Positions 27,723-36,113 of a stretch of DNA of 64,000 nucleotides are shown in pieces. Numbering within the stretch: the stretch's first letter is position 1; every line of letters starts with the position of its first letter. The notes below the pieces were generated by a model. That model was not told the origin of the DNA and made no database searches. It saw nothing but the letters and a program-made list of their open reading frames with translations. A program made the translations under genes and the position numbers. The DNA is taken from the NCBI RefSeq assembly GCF_001461825.1, contig NZ_LLZC01000012.1, positions 372,001-436,000 of the forward strand, written 5' to 3'. Source of the DNA: Bacillus velezensis. Lineage in GTDB: Bacteria > Bacillota > Bacilli > Bacillales > Bacillaceae.

Positions 27723-28595
27723 TTATTTTTTTGAAATGGGTATCCAAATTTCACTTTTAAAAGATGGCGATGTTACATCTTTATGCTCGTTCCACAGGAT
27801 TTCTGGGCCTTCAATTTGTTCATAATGTGACGATGGAAACCATTCGGAATAAATCCGCCCCCATACTTCCTGCAGTGCATCCGGAAATGATCCGGCTGCT
27901 TCGAATACAGCCCACGTTGAGGCAGGGACTTCAAGCTGTGATAGGTGATTTGGGCAATGTTTCGTTGTGGCTGCGCCAATATAGTGATCAAGCTCTCCGT
28001 TTTCCTCTGTCCGGCCTTCAGAAAAGTTCGTGGATGCACTAATAAGTCCTACAGGCGCTACATTAGAAAGCTCTTTTAGTTGATTGATTGCTGCTTCATC
28101 TAAACTTTCCCACATCGATGCAATGTCAGGATTCACGCCTTTAAACAAAATAGGGACTCTTTTTTTAATGCCGACGATGCGAAATGCCTCTTTTTCTTCA
28201 ATGCGATAGTTCATTTCATTTCCTCCTTTGATTGATAACTGGAAGGTCATTCGCGGATAAGCTTTAAGTGAATGGCCATTATGTCTAGCTTCTGATGGTC
28301 TTATGCCATGCAGATTTTGAAATGCTCGTGCAAAAGAATCTGGTGAGTGATAACCGTATTTTATTGCAAGATCAATCACCTTTACGCGGCTGTCTTTAAG
28401 TTCAAAAGCTGCAAGAGTAAGACGTCTGCGGCGAATATATTCCGATAATGAAATACCTGTAAGGAAGGAAAACATCCTTTTAAAATGATATTCAGAGCAG
28501 AAAGCAAGCCTTGCTGCTTCTTTGAAATCAATATCGTTCGTGAGGTTTTCTTCGATATACGTTAATGCGCTGTTCATCCTTTTAAGCGAATCCAT
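27723..28595 (-). CDS. AraC-family regulator with GyrI-like effector domain
   Basis: 290-residue protein. Two AraC helix-turn-helix motifs occupy residues 1-105 ([20 protein letters not shown] and [20 protein letters not shown]). A GyrI-like domain spans about 130-290 ([18 protein letters not shown] at its start, ASTWAVFEA near 220, [14 protein letters not shown] near the end). The order matches Rob-like multidrug-sensing activators and B. subtilis YdeE-type proteins. The ligand is unknown. ATG 28595 follows AAAGGAGG. It stands alone. Confidence 0.85.
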   Translation of the reverse strand: MDSLKRMNSALTYIEENLTNDIDFKEAARLAFCSEYHFKRMFSFLTGISLSEYIRRRRLTLAAFELKDSRVKVIDLAIKYGYHSPDSFARAFQNLHGIRPSEARHNGHSLKAYPRMTFQLSIKGGNEMNYRIEEKEAFRIVGIKKRVPILFKGVNPDIASMWESLDEAAINQLKELSNVAPVGLISASTNFSEGRTEENGELDHYIGAATTKHCPNHLSQLEVPASTWAVFEAAGSFPDALQEVWGRIYSEWFPSSHYEQIEGPEILWNEHKDVTSPSFKSEIWIPISKK

Positions 28596-29149
28596 TTATT
28601 TGACCTCCTTTAACAAAAGAATAACAGGAGCGAAATGTATCTACCCGACATTTCGTGCACAGTTTTGCAGGATAACTTATATGTAATAAATTAAGTGATT
28701 CACCTGTATTTGTACAGATAAAGAAAACCACCTAATAACTGCTTGGGTTTCATAAGATGAAAGAAGTTATCATTGTTTTATCAATTACCTTTAACAAAAC
28801 TTTCTCTATTGAAAAGAAAGAGGAAGTGATTCCTCTTTAAGGGAGATCACTTTTACTTATTCGACGAAAGCAGCAGTTTAGCGGACGAAGGAGAAAAATC
28901 AGTTGACTTAATTGAATACTAAATAGGTGTAAAAAAGCGGTTATTCATACTGATTGAAAAAGAAGAACACGCAGCAGATTCACTTGCTCTTGTTGGGGGC
29001 AAGTGTTGACAACCCTATACTGGTTTAATTAAAGAAGGAGTATAAAACCTGTATCAATGGTGTTACTAGATATCTGCGACACAGGTTTTATATGTAGGTA
29101 ACTAATATTCTGATATATGTAACATTGCATTTTTTTATTATGCAATAGT
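28596..29149. other. Intergenic region, no gene seen
   Basis: AT-rich, with no frame worth calling. Its one ordered element is a perfect 12-bp inverted repeat, TATAAAACCTGT (29041-29052) and ACAGGTTTTATA (29081-29092), with a 28-nt loop. It could act as a terminator for the PadR unit read from the right or be the scar of a lost element. Confidence 0.5.
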
Positions 29150-29677
29150 TCACTCTATTTCTGCTTTCAATTTTTCGAACCACTCTAAATTAACCAAGTG
29201 ATGTGAACGGGAATTTTCATTCATACGGCGAAAGTAATTGATTGTGCTGGGAATTTCTTGAGTGATGGACAGGTATTCATCAAGGAGCTCGATTCGAGTT
29301 CTAGTCTGATCGATTTGTGATTGGATCAGATCCAGTAATTTATTTTTGTCGAATTCATCGGCAAAGAGTAACGCCCCATAAAATTGCAGGTTCACATATT
29401 CCGATTTGGTGCCGTATTTGATCATTAATTTTTCGAATTCTGCCTTTCCCGAATCTGTGACTTTAAAGTTACGGATTTCACGCCCGCTGGTTGAGGGTTT
29501 CTGCTGAATCTGTTCAATCAAACACTTTTCTTCAAGTTGCTGCAGATTGTAATAAAATGAACCTTTCGTGAAGTTAACAATGTATTTGTAATGACGTTTT
29601 TCCATTAAAGCCAGAAGTTCATAGCCGTGAGCTCCGGGGTTTTGGATGAGCAAGCCAAGGATAAGTAAGGGAATCAT
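29150..29677 (-). CDS. PadR-family transcriptional regulator
   Basis: 175-residue PadR regulator. The N-terminal winged helix (LLILGLLIQNPGAHGYELLALMEKR, then FTKGSFYYNLQQLEEKCLIE) is followed by a C-terminal helical dimerisation domain (about 95-175). It overlaps the upstream esterase gene by four bases (ATGA), so the two are translationally coupled. The palindrome in the operon promoter (30547-30562) is the likely autoregulatory operator. Ligand unknown. Confidence 0.83.
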   Translation of the reverse strand: MIPLLILGLLIQNPGAHGYELLALMEKRHYKYIVNFTKGSFYYNLQQLEEKCLIEQIQQKPSTSGREIRNFKVTDSGKAEFEKLMIKYGTKSEYVNLQFYGALLFADEFDKNKLLDLIQSQIDQTRTRIELLDEYLSITQEIPSTINYFRRMNENSRSHHLVNLEWFEKLKAEIE

Positions 29678-30516
29678 GGTTTCATCACCTTCGCCATCCG
29701 CGCCTCAAATTCCGCGTGCGTGATTTTACCCGAAGCCAAATCCATACTATGAAGGTAAATCTGTTCTGTTTTAGAATAGCCACCATTCACTTTCAGTGAT
29801 TGCTCCTCTCCCGAAATGGGTTTCAGGATATGGTGCTTTTTCGAAAAAGCCTCGAAATAGCGGTAACCGAATTTGCGTTGTGAAGCTGCGTCTAAATGAA
29901 TGCCATCAGGATTCGCAGTCAGACCTGCCGCAGTAACAAAATAACAATTCTGTTGTTCATTAGCAAAACGCAGCAATTGTTCATTAACCTGTCGAAATTC
30001 AGTCGCGTGCTGTCCAAAACCGGTCTTCCCAAGAAAGTCACCAAGCCCTCCAATAATCAACGGTACCTCATCAAGTTTCAACTCGTTTCTTAGCGTTTCG
30101 ATGATAAGAGTTAATTTCTCGTAATAAGTTTCATGCAGCGAACGATAACTGTCACTCTCACCTTGGTGCCAAAGGATTCCACAAATTTGACTGGACTGGA
30201 GGGCGAAGCGGGCTTCGGACAAAGCATGCTGAAAAAGGATGCCTTCCGGATGCCAGTCATTCAATGAACTGCCGCCTTCCGCACAGGGGATCAAGCCAAT
30301 TTCTTCATCGGGATGAGCTTTCGACCATGCATCTGCAAAAGATGCCGCCAGGCCAACGCCGGAAACCGGACGGTCGTAATTAATCGGCTCTGTCATCATC
30401 TGCCACTGTCCATTGCGCAGCATTTTTATTTTTTCATTATAGATAGGGTCTACTTCATTCAAAAATCCACGGCCCGCCATATTCGACTGCCCCAACATTA
30501 AAAAAGACTTTATCAT
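29674..30516 (-). CDS. Carbohydrate esterase, sialate O-acetylesterase-like (SASA family)
   Basis: 280-residue SGNH-type esterase. The catalytic serine is in LGQSNMAGRG (residues 8-16), with WHQGESD near 115 and a catalytic Asp/His pair in NPDGIHLD near 207, as in the SASA/CE6 fold. No signal peptide, so it acts in the cytoplasm. The C-terminal 50 residues (YSKTEQIYLHSMDLASGKITHAEFE onward) resemble a short helical oligomerisation tail. Likely substrate: an O-acetylated sugar. It is the first gene of a two-gene operon with padR; the start lies 30 bp from the operator palindrome. Confidence 0.75.
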   Translation of the reverse strand: MIKSFLMLGQSNMAGRGFLNEVDPIYNEKIKMLRNGQWQMMTEPINYDRPVSGVGLAASFADAWSKAHPDEEIGLIPCAEGGSSLNDWHPEGILFQHALSEARFALQSSQICGILWHQGESDSYRSLHETYYEKLTLIIETLRNELKLDEVPLIIGGLGDFLGKTGFGQHATEFRQVNEQLLRFANEQQNCYFVTAAGLTANPDGIHLDAASQRKFGYRYFEAFSKKHHILKPISGEEQSLKVNGGYSKTEQIYLHSMDLASGKITHAEFEARMAKVMKP

Positions 30517-30546
30517 CTAATTTTTCACTTCTTTACATCAATATTT

Positions 30547-30585
30547 TAGTCTAATTAGACTATAGTCAATTCAGCTTGTCTTGTA
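30547..30585 (-). promoter_or_regulatory. Esterase-padR promoter and PadR operator
   Basis: Read on the minus strand, TTTACA, a 17-bp spacer and TATAGT form a good promoter. TAGTCTAATTAGACTA (30547-30562) is a perfect 16-bp palindrome that begins within the -10 hexamer, and GACTATAGTC (30558-30567) is a second, overlapping one. This is the usual site of a repressor acting on its own operon. Confidence 0.7.
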
Positions 30586-30828
30586 AAGTTTCAACTAGGT
30601 TTTATTTTTATTATTAGTATGTATGAAGAACAAACTAACATTGAACATTTGGTGGATGTATTTGAGAATTAGCAAGTTCTTTTGCTTTAGGTCTTGATAA
30701 ACATGAAAAAACAACAAAAACCCTGTCATGTAAGGGTTACTACGAGGTTCAAAATCATTTTTCATAGGAAATACATTCAATGATGGAGGTGTAGCCCAAA
30801 TGAAATGGATTGTTAAAAAGGGAGGGCT

Positions 30829-31035
30829 ATGTTGAAGGGGTTAAATATCAATAAAAAATTATTAAAAAGGTTAACGATTGTACCAATTCTATTCATTTGT
30901 TATGTTTTATTTTTAAATCCTGAAGTTATACTTGAAGAGCGATGTCCTAAAATGCAGAAAAAGCCGGGATGTCAGATCCGGCTTTTCGCTCACTTTCCCT
31001 TCGACTTCTTCCGCTTCTCCTTCTCCGCCCGGTAA
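30829..31035 (+). CDS. Doubtful small membrane peptide
   Basis: 68 codons starting [19 protein letters not shown] with one hydrophobic stretch (residues 15-33). GGAGGG is only two bases before the ATG, and the 3' part runs through the sigK terminator and antisense to sigK. Its first 45 codons may be a remnant of a longer gene. Not recognised. The rest of 30586-30955 shows nothing else. Confidence 0.25.
   Translation: MLKGLNINKKLLKRLTIVPILFICYVLFLNPEVILEERCPKMQKKPGCQIRLFAHFPFDFFRFSFSAR
30956..30988 (-). terminator. sigK terminator
   Basis: On the minus strand AAAAGCCGG and CCGGCTTTTT form a stem directly after the sigK stop. Confidence 0.8.
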
Positions 31036-31715
31036 AACTCATGAAACATCTTCATCAATGCGCGTTTTTCAATCCGCGACACATAACTCCTTGAAATGCC
31101 GAGCTCCTTTGCGATTTCGCGCTGCGTTTTTTCTTTTTTTAGATCAAGCCCGAAGCGGCCGACGATGACTTCTTTTTCGCGGTCGTCTAAAATGTCGATA
31201 TATTTTTTGACCTTTTCAAGTTCCATGTTGAGCTGAATAGTGTCGATCACATCTTCGCTTTCCGACTTGAGGACATCGATCAGGCTTATTTCATTCCCTT
31301 CTTTATCCTGGCCGATCGGATCATGAAGGGAGACGTCTTTTTTCGTTTTTTTCAATGCGCGCAGATGCATTAAAATCTCATTTTCAATACATCGTGCGGC
31401 ATATGTGGCAAGCTTCGTGCCTTTTCCGGCTGAATAGCTTTCAATTCCTTTGATCAGCCCGATTGTACCGATGGAGATCAGATCTTCTGCGTCCTCTCCC
31501 GTGTTTTCGAATTTTTTCACAATATGGGCGACTAAACGGAGATTATGTTCGATCAGCATGTTGCGGGCGTGTTCATCTCCTTCAGCCATAAGGTCTAAGT
31601 ATTTTTTCTCCTCATTATTTGAGAGCGGTTGTGGAAAGGCATTATTTTTCACGTATGATACTAAAAACACAAGTTCTTTCACAATAAACCCGAGCGCTGC
31701 AAAAACACCTGTCAC
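30990..31715 (-). CDS. sigK: RNA polymerase pro-sigma-K, uninterrupted gene
   Basis: 241-residue late mother-cell sigma factor. The N-terminal 20 residues ([20 protein letters not shown]) form the hydrophobic pro-sequence removed by SpoIVFB. Region 2 ([24 protein letters not shown]) and region 4 ([22 protein letters not shown]) are intact. The GTG at 31715 follows GGAGGTGAGGAC, matching the B. subtilis start. In B. subtilis the gene is split into spoIVCB and spoIIIC by the 48-kb skin element; here the two parts are joined. A sigma-E-type promoter lies upstream. Confidence 0.97.
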   Translation of the reverse strand: MTGVFAALGFIVKELVFLVSYVKNNAFPQPLSNNEEKKYLDLMAEGDEHARNMLIEHNLRLVAHIVKKFENTGEDAEDLISIGTIGLIKGIESYSAGKGTKLATYAARCIENEILMHLRALKKTKKDVSLHDPIGQDKEGNEISLIDVLKSESEDVIDTIQLNMELEKVKKYIDILDDREKEVIVGRFGLDLKKEKTQREIAKELGISRSYVSRIEKRALMKMFHEFYRAEKEKRKKSKGK

Positions 31716-31759
31716 CGTCCTCACCTCCACAAAGTTATGTAGGCAATCGCCTATATGTA

Positions 31760-31790
31760 ACTGTATGTGTCGGTAGGGCTGTTTGTGTCT
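31760..31790 (-). promoter_or_regulatory. Putative sigma-E promoter of sigK
   Basis: Minus strand CATACAGT (31767-31760) fits the sigma-E -10 consensus CATACANT about 45 bp before the GTG. The -35 side (ACAAACAG region) is weaker. Confidence 0.5.
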
Positions 31791-31835
31791 GTACAGGGAA
31801 ATTAATCAAAATCGGGTTTTATTTCTCACAGCCTC

Positions 31836-31864
31836 TTGATTTTTGCTGATTGAGCCTGTATATT
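31836..31864 (+). promoter_or_regulatory. Promoter of the T-box/MFS unit
   Basis: TTGATT, 17-bp spacer, TATATT. It lies divergently from sigK and about 40 bp before the first T-box stem. Confidence 0.72.
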
Positions 31865-31904
31865 GTTAAAAAAAGTAAGGGTAAAAACAATATAACCGAA
31901 AAGC

Positions 31905-32157
31905 GCTGAAGAGACGAGTAGACAGATATCATTCATGACAGAGAGCTCCGGGAGCTGTGAAGGAGTATGAATGGATGTGTTGAAACAAACCTCTTAGCTT
32001 CGCATCGGAATCATGCAACACGAGGATGATGCGGCGGATACTCCTGTTACCGAGTAAGCTTTGTACCCGGCATGGCCGGCACCAAACCGAATTGAGGTGG
32101 CATAGCGGGCTGTTTCCCGTCCTCAAGACTTTATTGTCTTGAGGGCGTTTTTTATTT
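31905..32157 (+). ncRNA. T-box leader (tRNA-sensing riboswitch)
   Basis: The Stem I base AAGAG (31909) pairs with CTCTT (31991); AGTA (31917) and GAAAC (31982) form the expected internal-loop sides, and the apical part carries AGAGAG and GGAGCTGTGAA. The antiterminator has GAGGTGGCATAGCGGG (32094-32109), a T-box core with a TGGC bulge, then TTTCCCGTCCTC. The terminator is CCTCAAGAC/GTCTTGAGG (32121-32144) with a T tract. TGGC would pair with a tRNA whose discriminator is G73 (for example Trp, Asn, Asp or Ser). The specifier must lie in 31973-31986 but I could not assign it. Known rule: uncharged tRNA promotes read-through. Confidence 0.88.
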
Positions 32158-32173
32158 CTAAGGGAGGGATAAG

Positions 32174-33430
32174 ATGAAAAACCTGAAGTCTTGGCGGTAC
32201 CCGATGTTTCTGTTAACCGGAATCGGGATAGCAAATATTGGTGAATGGATTTATTTTTTGTCTCTTAATCTTATTGTCTTAAAAGAAACGGGGTCTGCTT
32301 TTGCGGTTTCCATCCTTTATTTAATCAGGCCTGCGGCTGTTTTGATGACAAATGGGTGGGCGGGCAGCATCATCGACCGGTGCAACAAACGGAATATGAT
32401 GATGTCGCTTGATTTCATCCGGGCTGCATTCATTGCCGTTCTGCCGCTGATGTTTACTGCACGGTCTTTATTTTCCGTTTATTGTATTGTATTTTTGATT
32501 CAAATGGCCAATGCGATGTTTCGTCCGTGTTCCATGGCGTATGTGACGATGCTTATCCCGGCTGAAAGGAGAAAACGATTCAATTCACTAAGGGCTTTGT
32601 CGGAATCAGGGGCTTTTCTCCTCGGTCCGGCTGCGGCCGGGCTGCTTTTTATCGCCGGCACGCCGATTTTTGCGATTTGGGTGAATGCGGCGGCTTTAGT
32701 GCTGTCCGGGTTCATCACGATGATGCTGCCGAACCTTGAAAATGAGCCTCACGTACATTCTCCCAGACAGAAGCTTTCTTTGGCAGTGTACAAAGAAGAT
32801 TGGAAGCTCGTCTATCGCTTCAGCCGAACGGCGCGAAACGTCATGATCATTTATTTTTTATTCAGTCTGGTCATGACCGTTATGCCATCCGCGCTTGATT
32901 CGCTTGAAGCCGCTTTTGCAAAAGAGGTTCTTCAGCTGACTGATGCCGATTACGGTTTTCTCGTCAGTGTCTCAGGGGCAGGCATTATTGCGGGGGCGCT
33001 TGTCAATGTGTTCTTTAATAAAAAAATGCCGGCTTCTTTATTGATGGGAATGGGCTCTTTATTCACAGCGGCCGGATATATGATTTATGCGTTTTCTGAC
33101 GTTTTTTGGACGGCTGCTTTCGGATTTTTCCTTCTCGCTTTTTTTCTGGCGTTTGCCAATACAGGCTTTCTGACGTTTTATCAAAAGAATGTTCCGGTGG
33201 ACATCATGGGGAGAGTGGGGAGCTTTTATTCATTAGTCGAAGCTGTCTTCATTATAGTGGTAACGGCGGTTTTCGGAGCGGCTTCTGTCAGTTCGTCCGT
33301 CCGCGGCATCGTCATCGCAGGCGCTGCTGTTATGCTGGCGTTGGCAGCCGTTTTATGCTCGTTCTTATTTGCGGCCGCAAAAAGGAGGACTCCTGATGTA
33401 TTTCAAGCGGATCAATGTAAACAAACATAA
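32174..33430 (+). CDS. MFS transporter under T-box control
   Basis: 418-residue, twelve-helix major facilitator of the MFS_3/EntS-like exporter type. The helix 2-3 loop reads GWAGSIIDRCNKRNMMM near residue 60, and a second-half SLFTAAGYMIYAF follows. ATG 32174 has AAGGGAGGG and lies 30 bp after the leader terminator, so expression should need an uncharged tRNA. That suggests transport of an amino acid, an analogue or an aminoacyl antibiotic. A broken acetyltransferase overlaps its 3' end. The substrate is inferred only from the leader. Confidence 0.83.
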   Translation: MKNLKSWRYPMFLLTGIGIANIGEWIYFLSLNLIVLKETGSAFAVSILYLIRPAAVLMTNGWAGSIIDRCNKRNMMMSLDFIRAAFIAVLPLMFTARSLFSVYCIVFLIQMANAMFRPCSMAYVTMLIPAERRKRFNSLRALSESGAFLLGPAAAGLLFIAGTPIFAIWVNAAALVLSGFITMMLPNLENEPHVHSPRQKLSLAVYKEDWKLVYRFSRTARNVMIIYFLFSLVMTVMPSALDSLEAAFAKEVLQLTDADYGFLVSVSGAGIIAGALVNVFFNKKMPASLLMGMGSLFTAAGYMIYAFSDVFWTAAFGFFLLAFFLAFANTGFLTFYQKNVPVDIMGRVGSFYSLVEAVFIIVVTAVFGAASVSSSVRGIVIAGAAVMLALAAVLCSFLFAAAKRRTPDVFQADQCKQT

Positions 33431-33567
33431 AGAGACGGCCGTTTCATTTCGTGAGGATTCGTTTTTCGTCAGCTTTTCAGAGCGAAGGGTGTTTCGGAAT
33501 ATCACCTGAGAGTTTCGGGGGCAATAAAGCGGCTCTGTCATTTTACAGAAAGAAAAACATGGAGTGA
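33396..33567 (+). pseudogene. Broken GNAT acetyltransferase gene
   Basis: It starts at ATG 33396 inside the MFS 3' end, with AAAGGAGGA upstream, and reads MYFKRINVNKHKETAVSF, REDSFFVSFSE and stops at 33509. A second frame then gives GGNKAALSFYRKKNME (to 33567), the typical C-terminal GNAT motif, preceded in a third frame by HLRVSG. So a full acetyltransferase, about 160 residues in relatives, has lost its middle and carries at least one frameshift near the GGGGG run at 33516. It was probably co-transcribed with the exporter. Confidence 0.6.
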
Positions 33568-33610
33568 TCGGTTCAGAATGTAACGGAAAAGTTCTCAGAA
33601 TGAGAGGAGC

Positions 33611-33650
33611 CGTACCGCCGGAATAGGGGGCGGTACGCGCTTCATTTTTT
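33611..33650 (+). terminator. Terminator after the MFS unit
   Basis: CGTACCGCC and GGCGGTACG form a nine-base-pair stem, followed by GCGCTTCATTTTTT at the convergent end of yqeD. Confidence 0.75.
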
Positions 33651-34280
33651 CGTTGTTTTTAAAAGGCCGGGAAACTTCTTATAAATGACCGCCATTAAGA
33701 CGAGCATATACATTCCGTAAATCCCGAAAGACAGCAGTTTGTTGCTTGTAAATGAAGCGCCTGCGACTGTCACGATCACAATGTTCGGAATTTTGCCGAG
33801 CACCGACGCAGAAAAAAAGATCGGCCATCGGATATGACTCAGCCCGCAGACGGTATTCATGGCAAGCGACGGTATAATCGGAATCAGCCGTCCGAAAAGC
33901 ACCGCCGTAAACGCGTGCTGATGAAATGAATCTTCATATTGGGCCGCGGCCGGGTAAGCCAGCAGCTTTTTTCTGGCCCAGTCTCTGAATCCGTACCGGA
34001 CGAGAAAAAACAATGCCATTGTTCCGAGCATTGCGCCTGACAATGTAATCCACACCCCGTTTACAATCCCGAAAACCGCTCCGTTTAAGGCCGCGATAAT
34101 GGCGAATGGAACGATCGGAAAAAATACGTCAGCTGCGACCAGAAGGATACTCATAAGCACGGCGTACATGCCGCCCGCGCGAATCATGCTGAGCCAGACG
34201 TCTTTTTGCATAAAGCCGATCATCACGACAGCAATGATGACGGCAAGACTGAATCCCTTTTTTATCATCTGCACGTTCAC
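33642..34280 (-). CDS. yqeD: TVP38/TMEM64-family membrane protein YqeD
   Basis: 212-residue DedA-like (SNARE-associated) integral membrane protein with about six hydrophobic segments. The family core VFFPIVPFAIIAALNGAVFG (residues 52-71) and AVLFGRLIPIIPSLAMNTVCGLS (128-150) contain the conserved proline/arginine re-entrant motifs. Members may move lipids across the membrane; this protein is uncharacterised. Length and neighbours match B. subtilis yqeD. Confidence 0.85.
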   Translation of the reverse strand: MNVQMIKKGFSLAVIIAVVMIGFMQKDVWLSMIRAGGMYAVLMSILLVAADVFFPIVPFAIIAALNGAVFGIVNGVWITLSGAMLGTMALFFLVRYGFRDWARKKLLAYPAAAQYEDSFHQHAFTAVLFGRLIPIIPSLAMNTVCGLSHIRWPIFFSASVLGKIPNIVIVTVAGASFTSNKLLSFGIYGMYMLVLMAVIYKKFPGLLKTTKK

Positions 34281-34502
34281 CTCTTTTCAATTAGTATACA
34301 GCACAAATCTATCTCCTTCTATTAAAATAAGCTGTCCGATAAGCTCATTTGTTTATCAGCATTTGCCGTTTGATGAGAAACGGCTGCACCCGGATTTGGA
34401 CAAAAACAAGCGGGAAGCGGGTGATGTGCATCATTTGATGCAGAGAATGATTTTTTATAAAAGGGGACACGTTAACAGTAGTGTTTACTGGAGGTGTAAA
34501 CG

Positions 34503-35237
34503 TTGAGATGCTTTCATCTGATCATCATGATATGCGTCCTCACGAGTCTCACTGCCGTGTCCGCCGATGCGAAATCTTTAAAAAGAAGTGACATGGAGAA
34601 GACGGGAAACGTGTACTGGGATATAAGGTCTGAAAAAAAGAAACTATCTTTAACCTTCGATGACGGCCCCCATCCTGTCTATACGGAGGCAGTGTTAGAC
34701 GTGCTGAAACAGCACAATGTGAAAGCAACCTTTTTTTGTGTCGGGAGCCGTATAGACAAATACCCCATAACGGCAAAACGCATCGTTGAAGAAGGGCATG
34801 AAATCGGCAACCATACGATGAACCATGTTTATTTTCACCGTCTGAAACGCAAAGACATTTTACAAGAGCTTCACAGCTCCGCGCATCATATCACATCGCT
34901 GCAGCCGGCAGGGGACAAGTTATTCCGCCCGCCGGGAGGGTCGCTGAATCATACGGCTTTCAAAAGCATCTTAAAAGAGGGCTATCATATCATCATGTGG
35001 TCATGGAACCAAGACCCGAGAGACTGGAAAAGGCCCGGGAAAGGGAAAATCGTCAGGCACGTTGTTTCACATGCCAGAGATGGAGATATCGTTCTTCTGC
35101 ATGACGGCGGAGGAAACCGGCGCCAGACGGTTGAGGCTTTGAAAGAAATCATTCCCAAGCTGAAAAAGCAGGGCTACACGTTTGTTAAGGTTTCGGATTT
35201 GATCGGACAGGATTCCGGCCCTTTTCATATCCAGTAA
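34503..35237 (+). CDS. Secreted polysaccharide deacetylase (NodB domain)
   Basis: 244 residues with a signal peptide (MRCFHLIIMICVLTSLTAVSADAKS, cleavage near 22) and a NodB domain. TFDDGP near residue 52 gives the general base Asp and a metal Asp; HTMNHVYFH near 103 supplies metal histidines; RPPGG near 140 and HDGGGNR near 202 are motifs 3 and 5. It likely removes acetyl groups from peptidoglycan or another extracellular glycan (PdaB/YheN-like). TTG 34503 follows GGAGGTG. It occupies the place between yqeD and yqeF where B. subtilis has cwlH. Confidence 0.85.
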   Translation: MRCFHLIIMICVLTSLTAVSADAKSLKRSDMEKTGNVYWDIRSEKKKLSLTFDDGPHPVYTEAVLDVLKQHNVKATFFCVGSRIDKYPITAKRIVEEGHEIGNHTMNHVYFHRLKRKDILQELHSSAHHITSLQPAGDKLFRPPGGSLNHTAFKSILKEGYHIIMWSWNQDPRDWKRPGKGKIVRHVVSHARDGDIVLLHDGGGNRRQTVEALKEIIPKLKKQGYTFVKVSDLIGQDSGPFHIQ

Positions 35238-35307
35238 AGAGAGCGCCGCGTTGAAAGCCGCCAAAGAGATGTGTACCATAGGAGGTAAGGTTTGGGGGGA
35301 GAGAAAA

Positions 35308-36038
35308 TGAAGTTTGCTGTTCTTTTTATTACGATAATCTGTCTGTTATCAGGATGCGCCGCGGGCAAAGAGAAAAGTGTTGTCGCGTTCGGCGACAGCA
35401 ATACGCGCGGTTCCAACTGGGATTATCGTGATTATCCGAAGGCGCAGCAGTGGGTAAACATGTTAAAAACAGCGGAACGCGGCCGTCTTACGGTTATAAA
35501 TGCGGGAATAGGCGGCCAGACGACTGAGGATGCGCGCCTGCGCTTTCAAAGCGACGTGCTGAACCGTAAGCCCCAATATTTATTTATCATGTTCGGAACA
35601 AATGATGCGGGCATTTTGACGGGCGATCAGCCGCGGGTATCAAAGAAACGGTTTAAAGAAAACCTGACTTATTTCATAAACGAAAGCAGAAATCACGGCA
35701 TAAAGCCGATTTTAATGACGTGCATCCCGGTTATAGAAGGAAACGGAACGCATCATCTCTATTACTATTCGAGATATAAAGCCTCAGCCTTTAAAGAAAA
35801 AGGCGGCGCGAGAAAATGGCATAATTCCTATAACGGCGTTACGAGGCAGGTTGCAGCTGAGTTGAAAGTGCCGCTGGTGGATAACTGGAAACACTTTATA
35901 CGCGCGGACGGCGGCAAAGATACAGACCGGGCGCTGATCCAATCCGGACTGATAGATCCCTCCGGAAATCATATGACGCCAAAAGGCGCCAGAATCTTAA
36001 TTGAAGGCATAAAAAATGGGCGGGTTTTGGAACGCTGA
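35308..36038 (+). CDS. yqeF: SGNH/GDSL-hydrolase lipoprotein YqeF
   Basis: About 243 residues. The lipobox LLSGC (Cys near residue 17) follows a signal peptide MKFAVLFITIICLLSG, so it is anchored outside the membrane. SGNH blocks: VAFGDSNTRG (Ser nucleophile), GIGGQTTED, FGTND and a late GNHMTPKGA (Asp/His). Substrate unknown, presumably an ester of envelope material. ATG 35308 follows GGGGGGAGA; an in-frame start at 35292 would come before that site. Matches B. subtilis YqeF in place and length. Confidence 0.85.
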
Positions 36039-36113
36039 CGCCGTCAGCTGCCTAAACCGTTTTGCTTCTGCTTCATAGGCTGTAGAAAAAACATCTTTTT
36101 GGAGGCGATTGCT

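Noticed and set aside
30595..30780. 61-codon minus-strand frame between the esterase and sigK
   Set aside because: AT-rich, no ribosome site, no recognisable pattern; likely chance.
31716..32173. Possible skin-element attachment remnant near sigK
   Set aside because: The sigK frame is continuous and this region is fully explained by a promoter and T-box leader.
34099..34506. Long plus-strand frame through yqeD and the following gap
   Set aside because: The first part is antisense to yqeD; only 34350-34480 looks coding-like and it lacks a start, so it is listed as a finding and not a gene.
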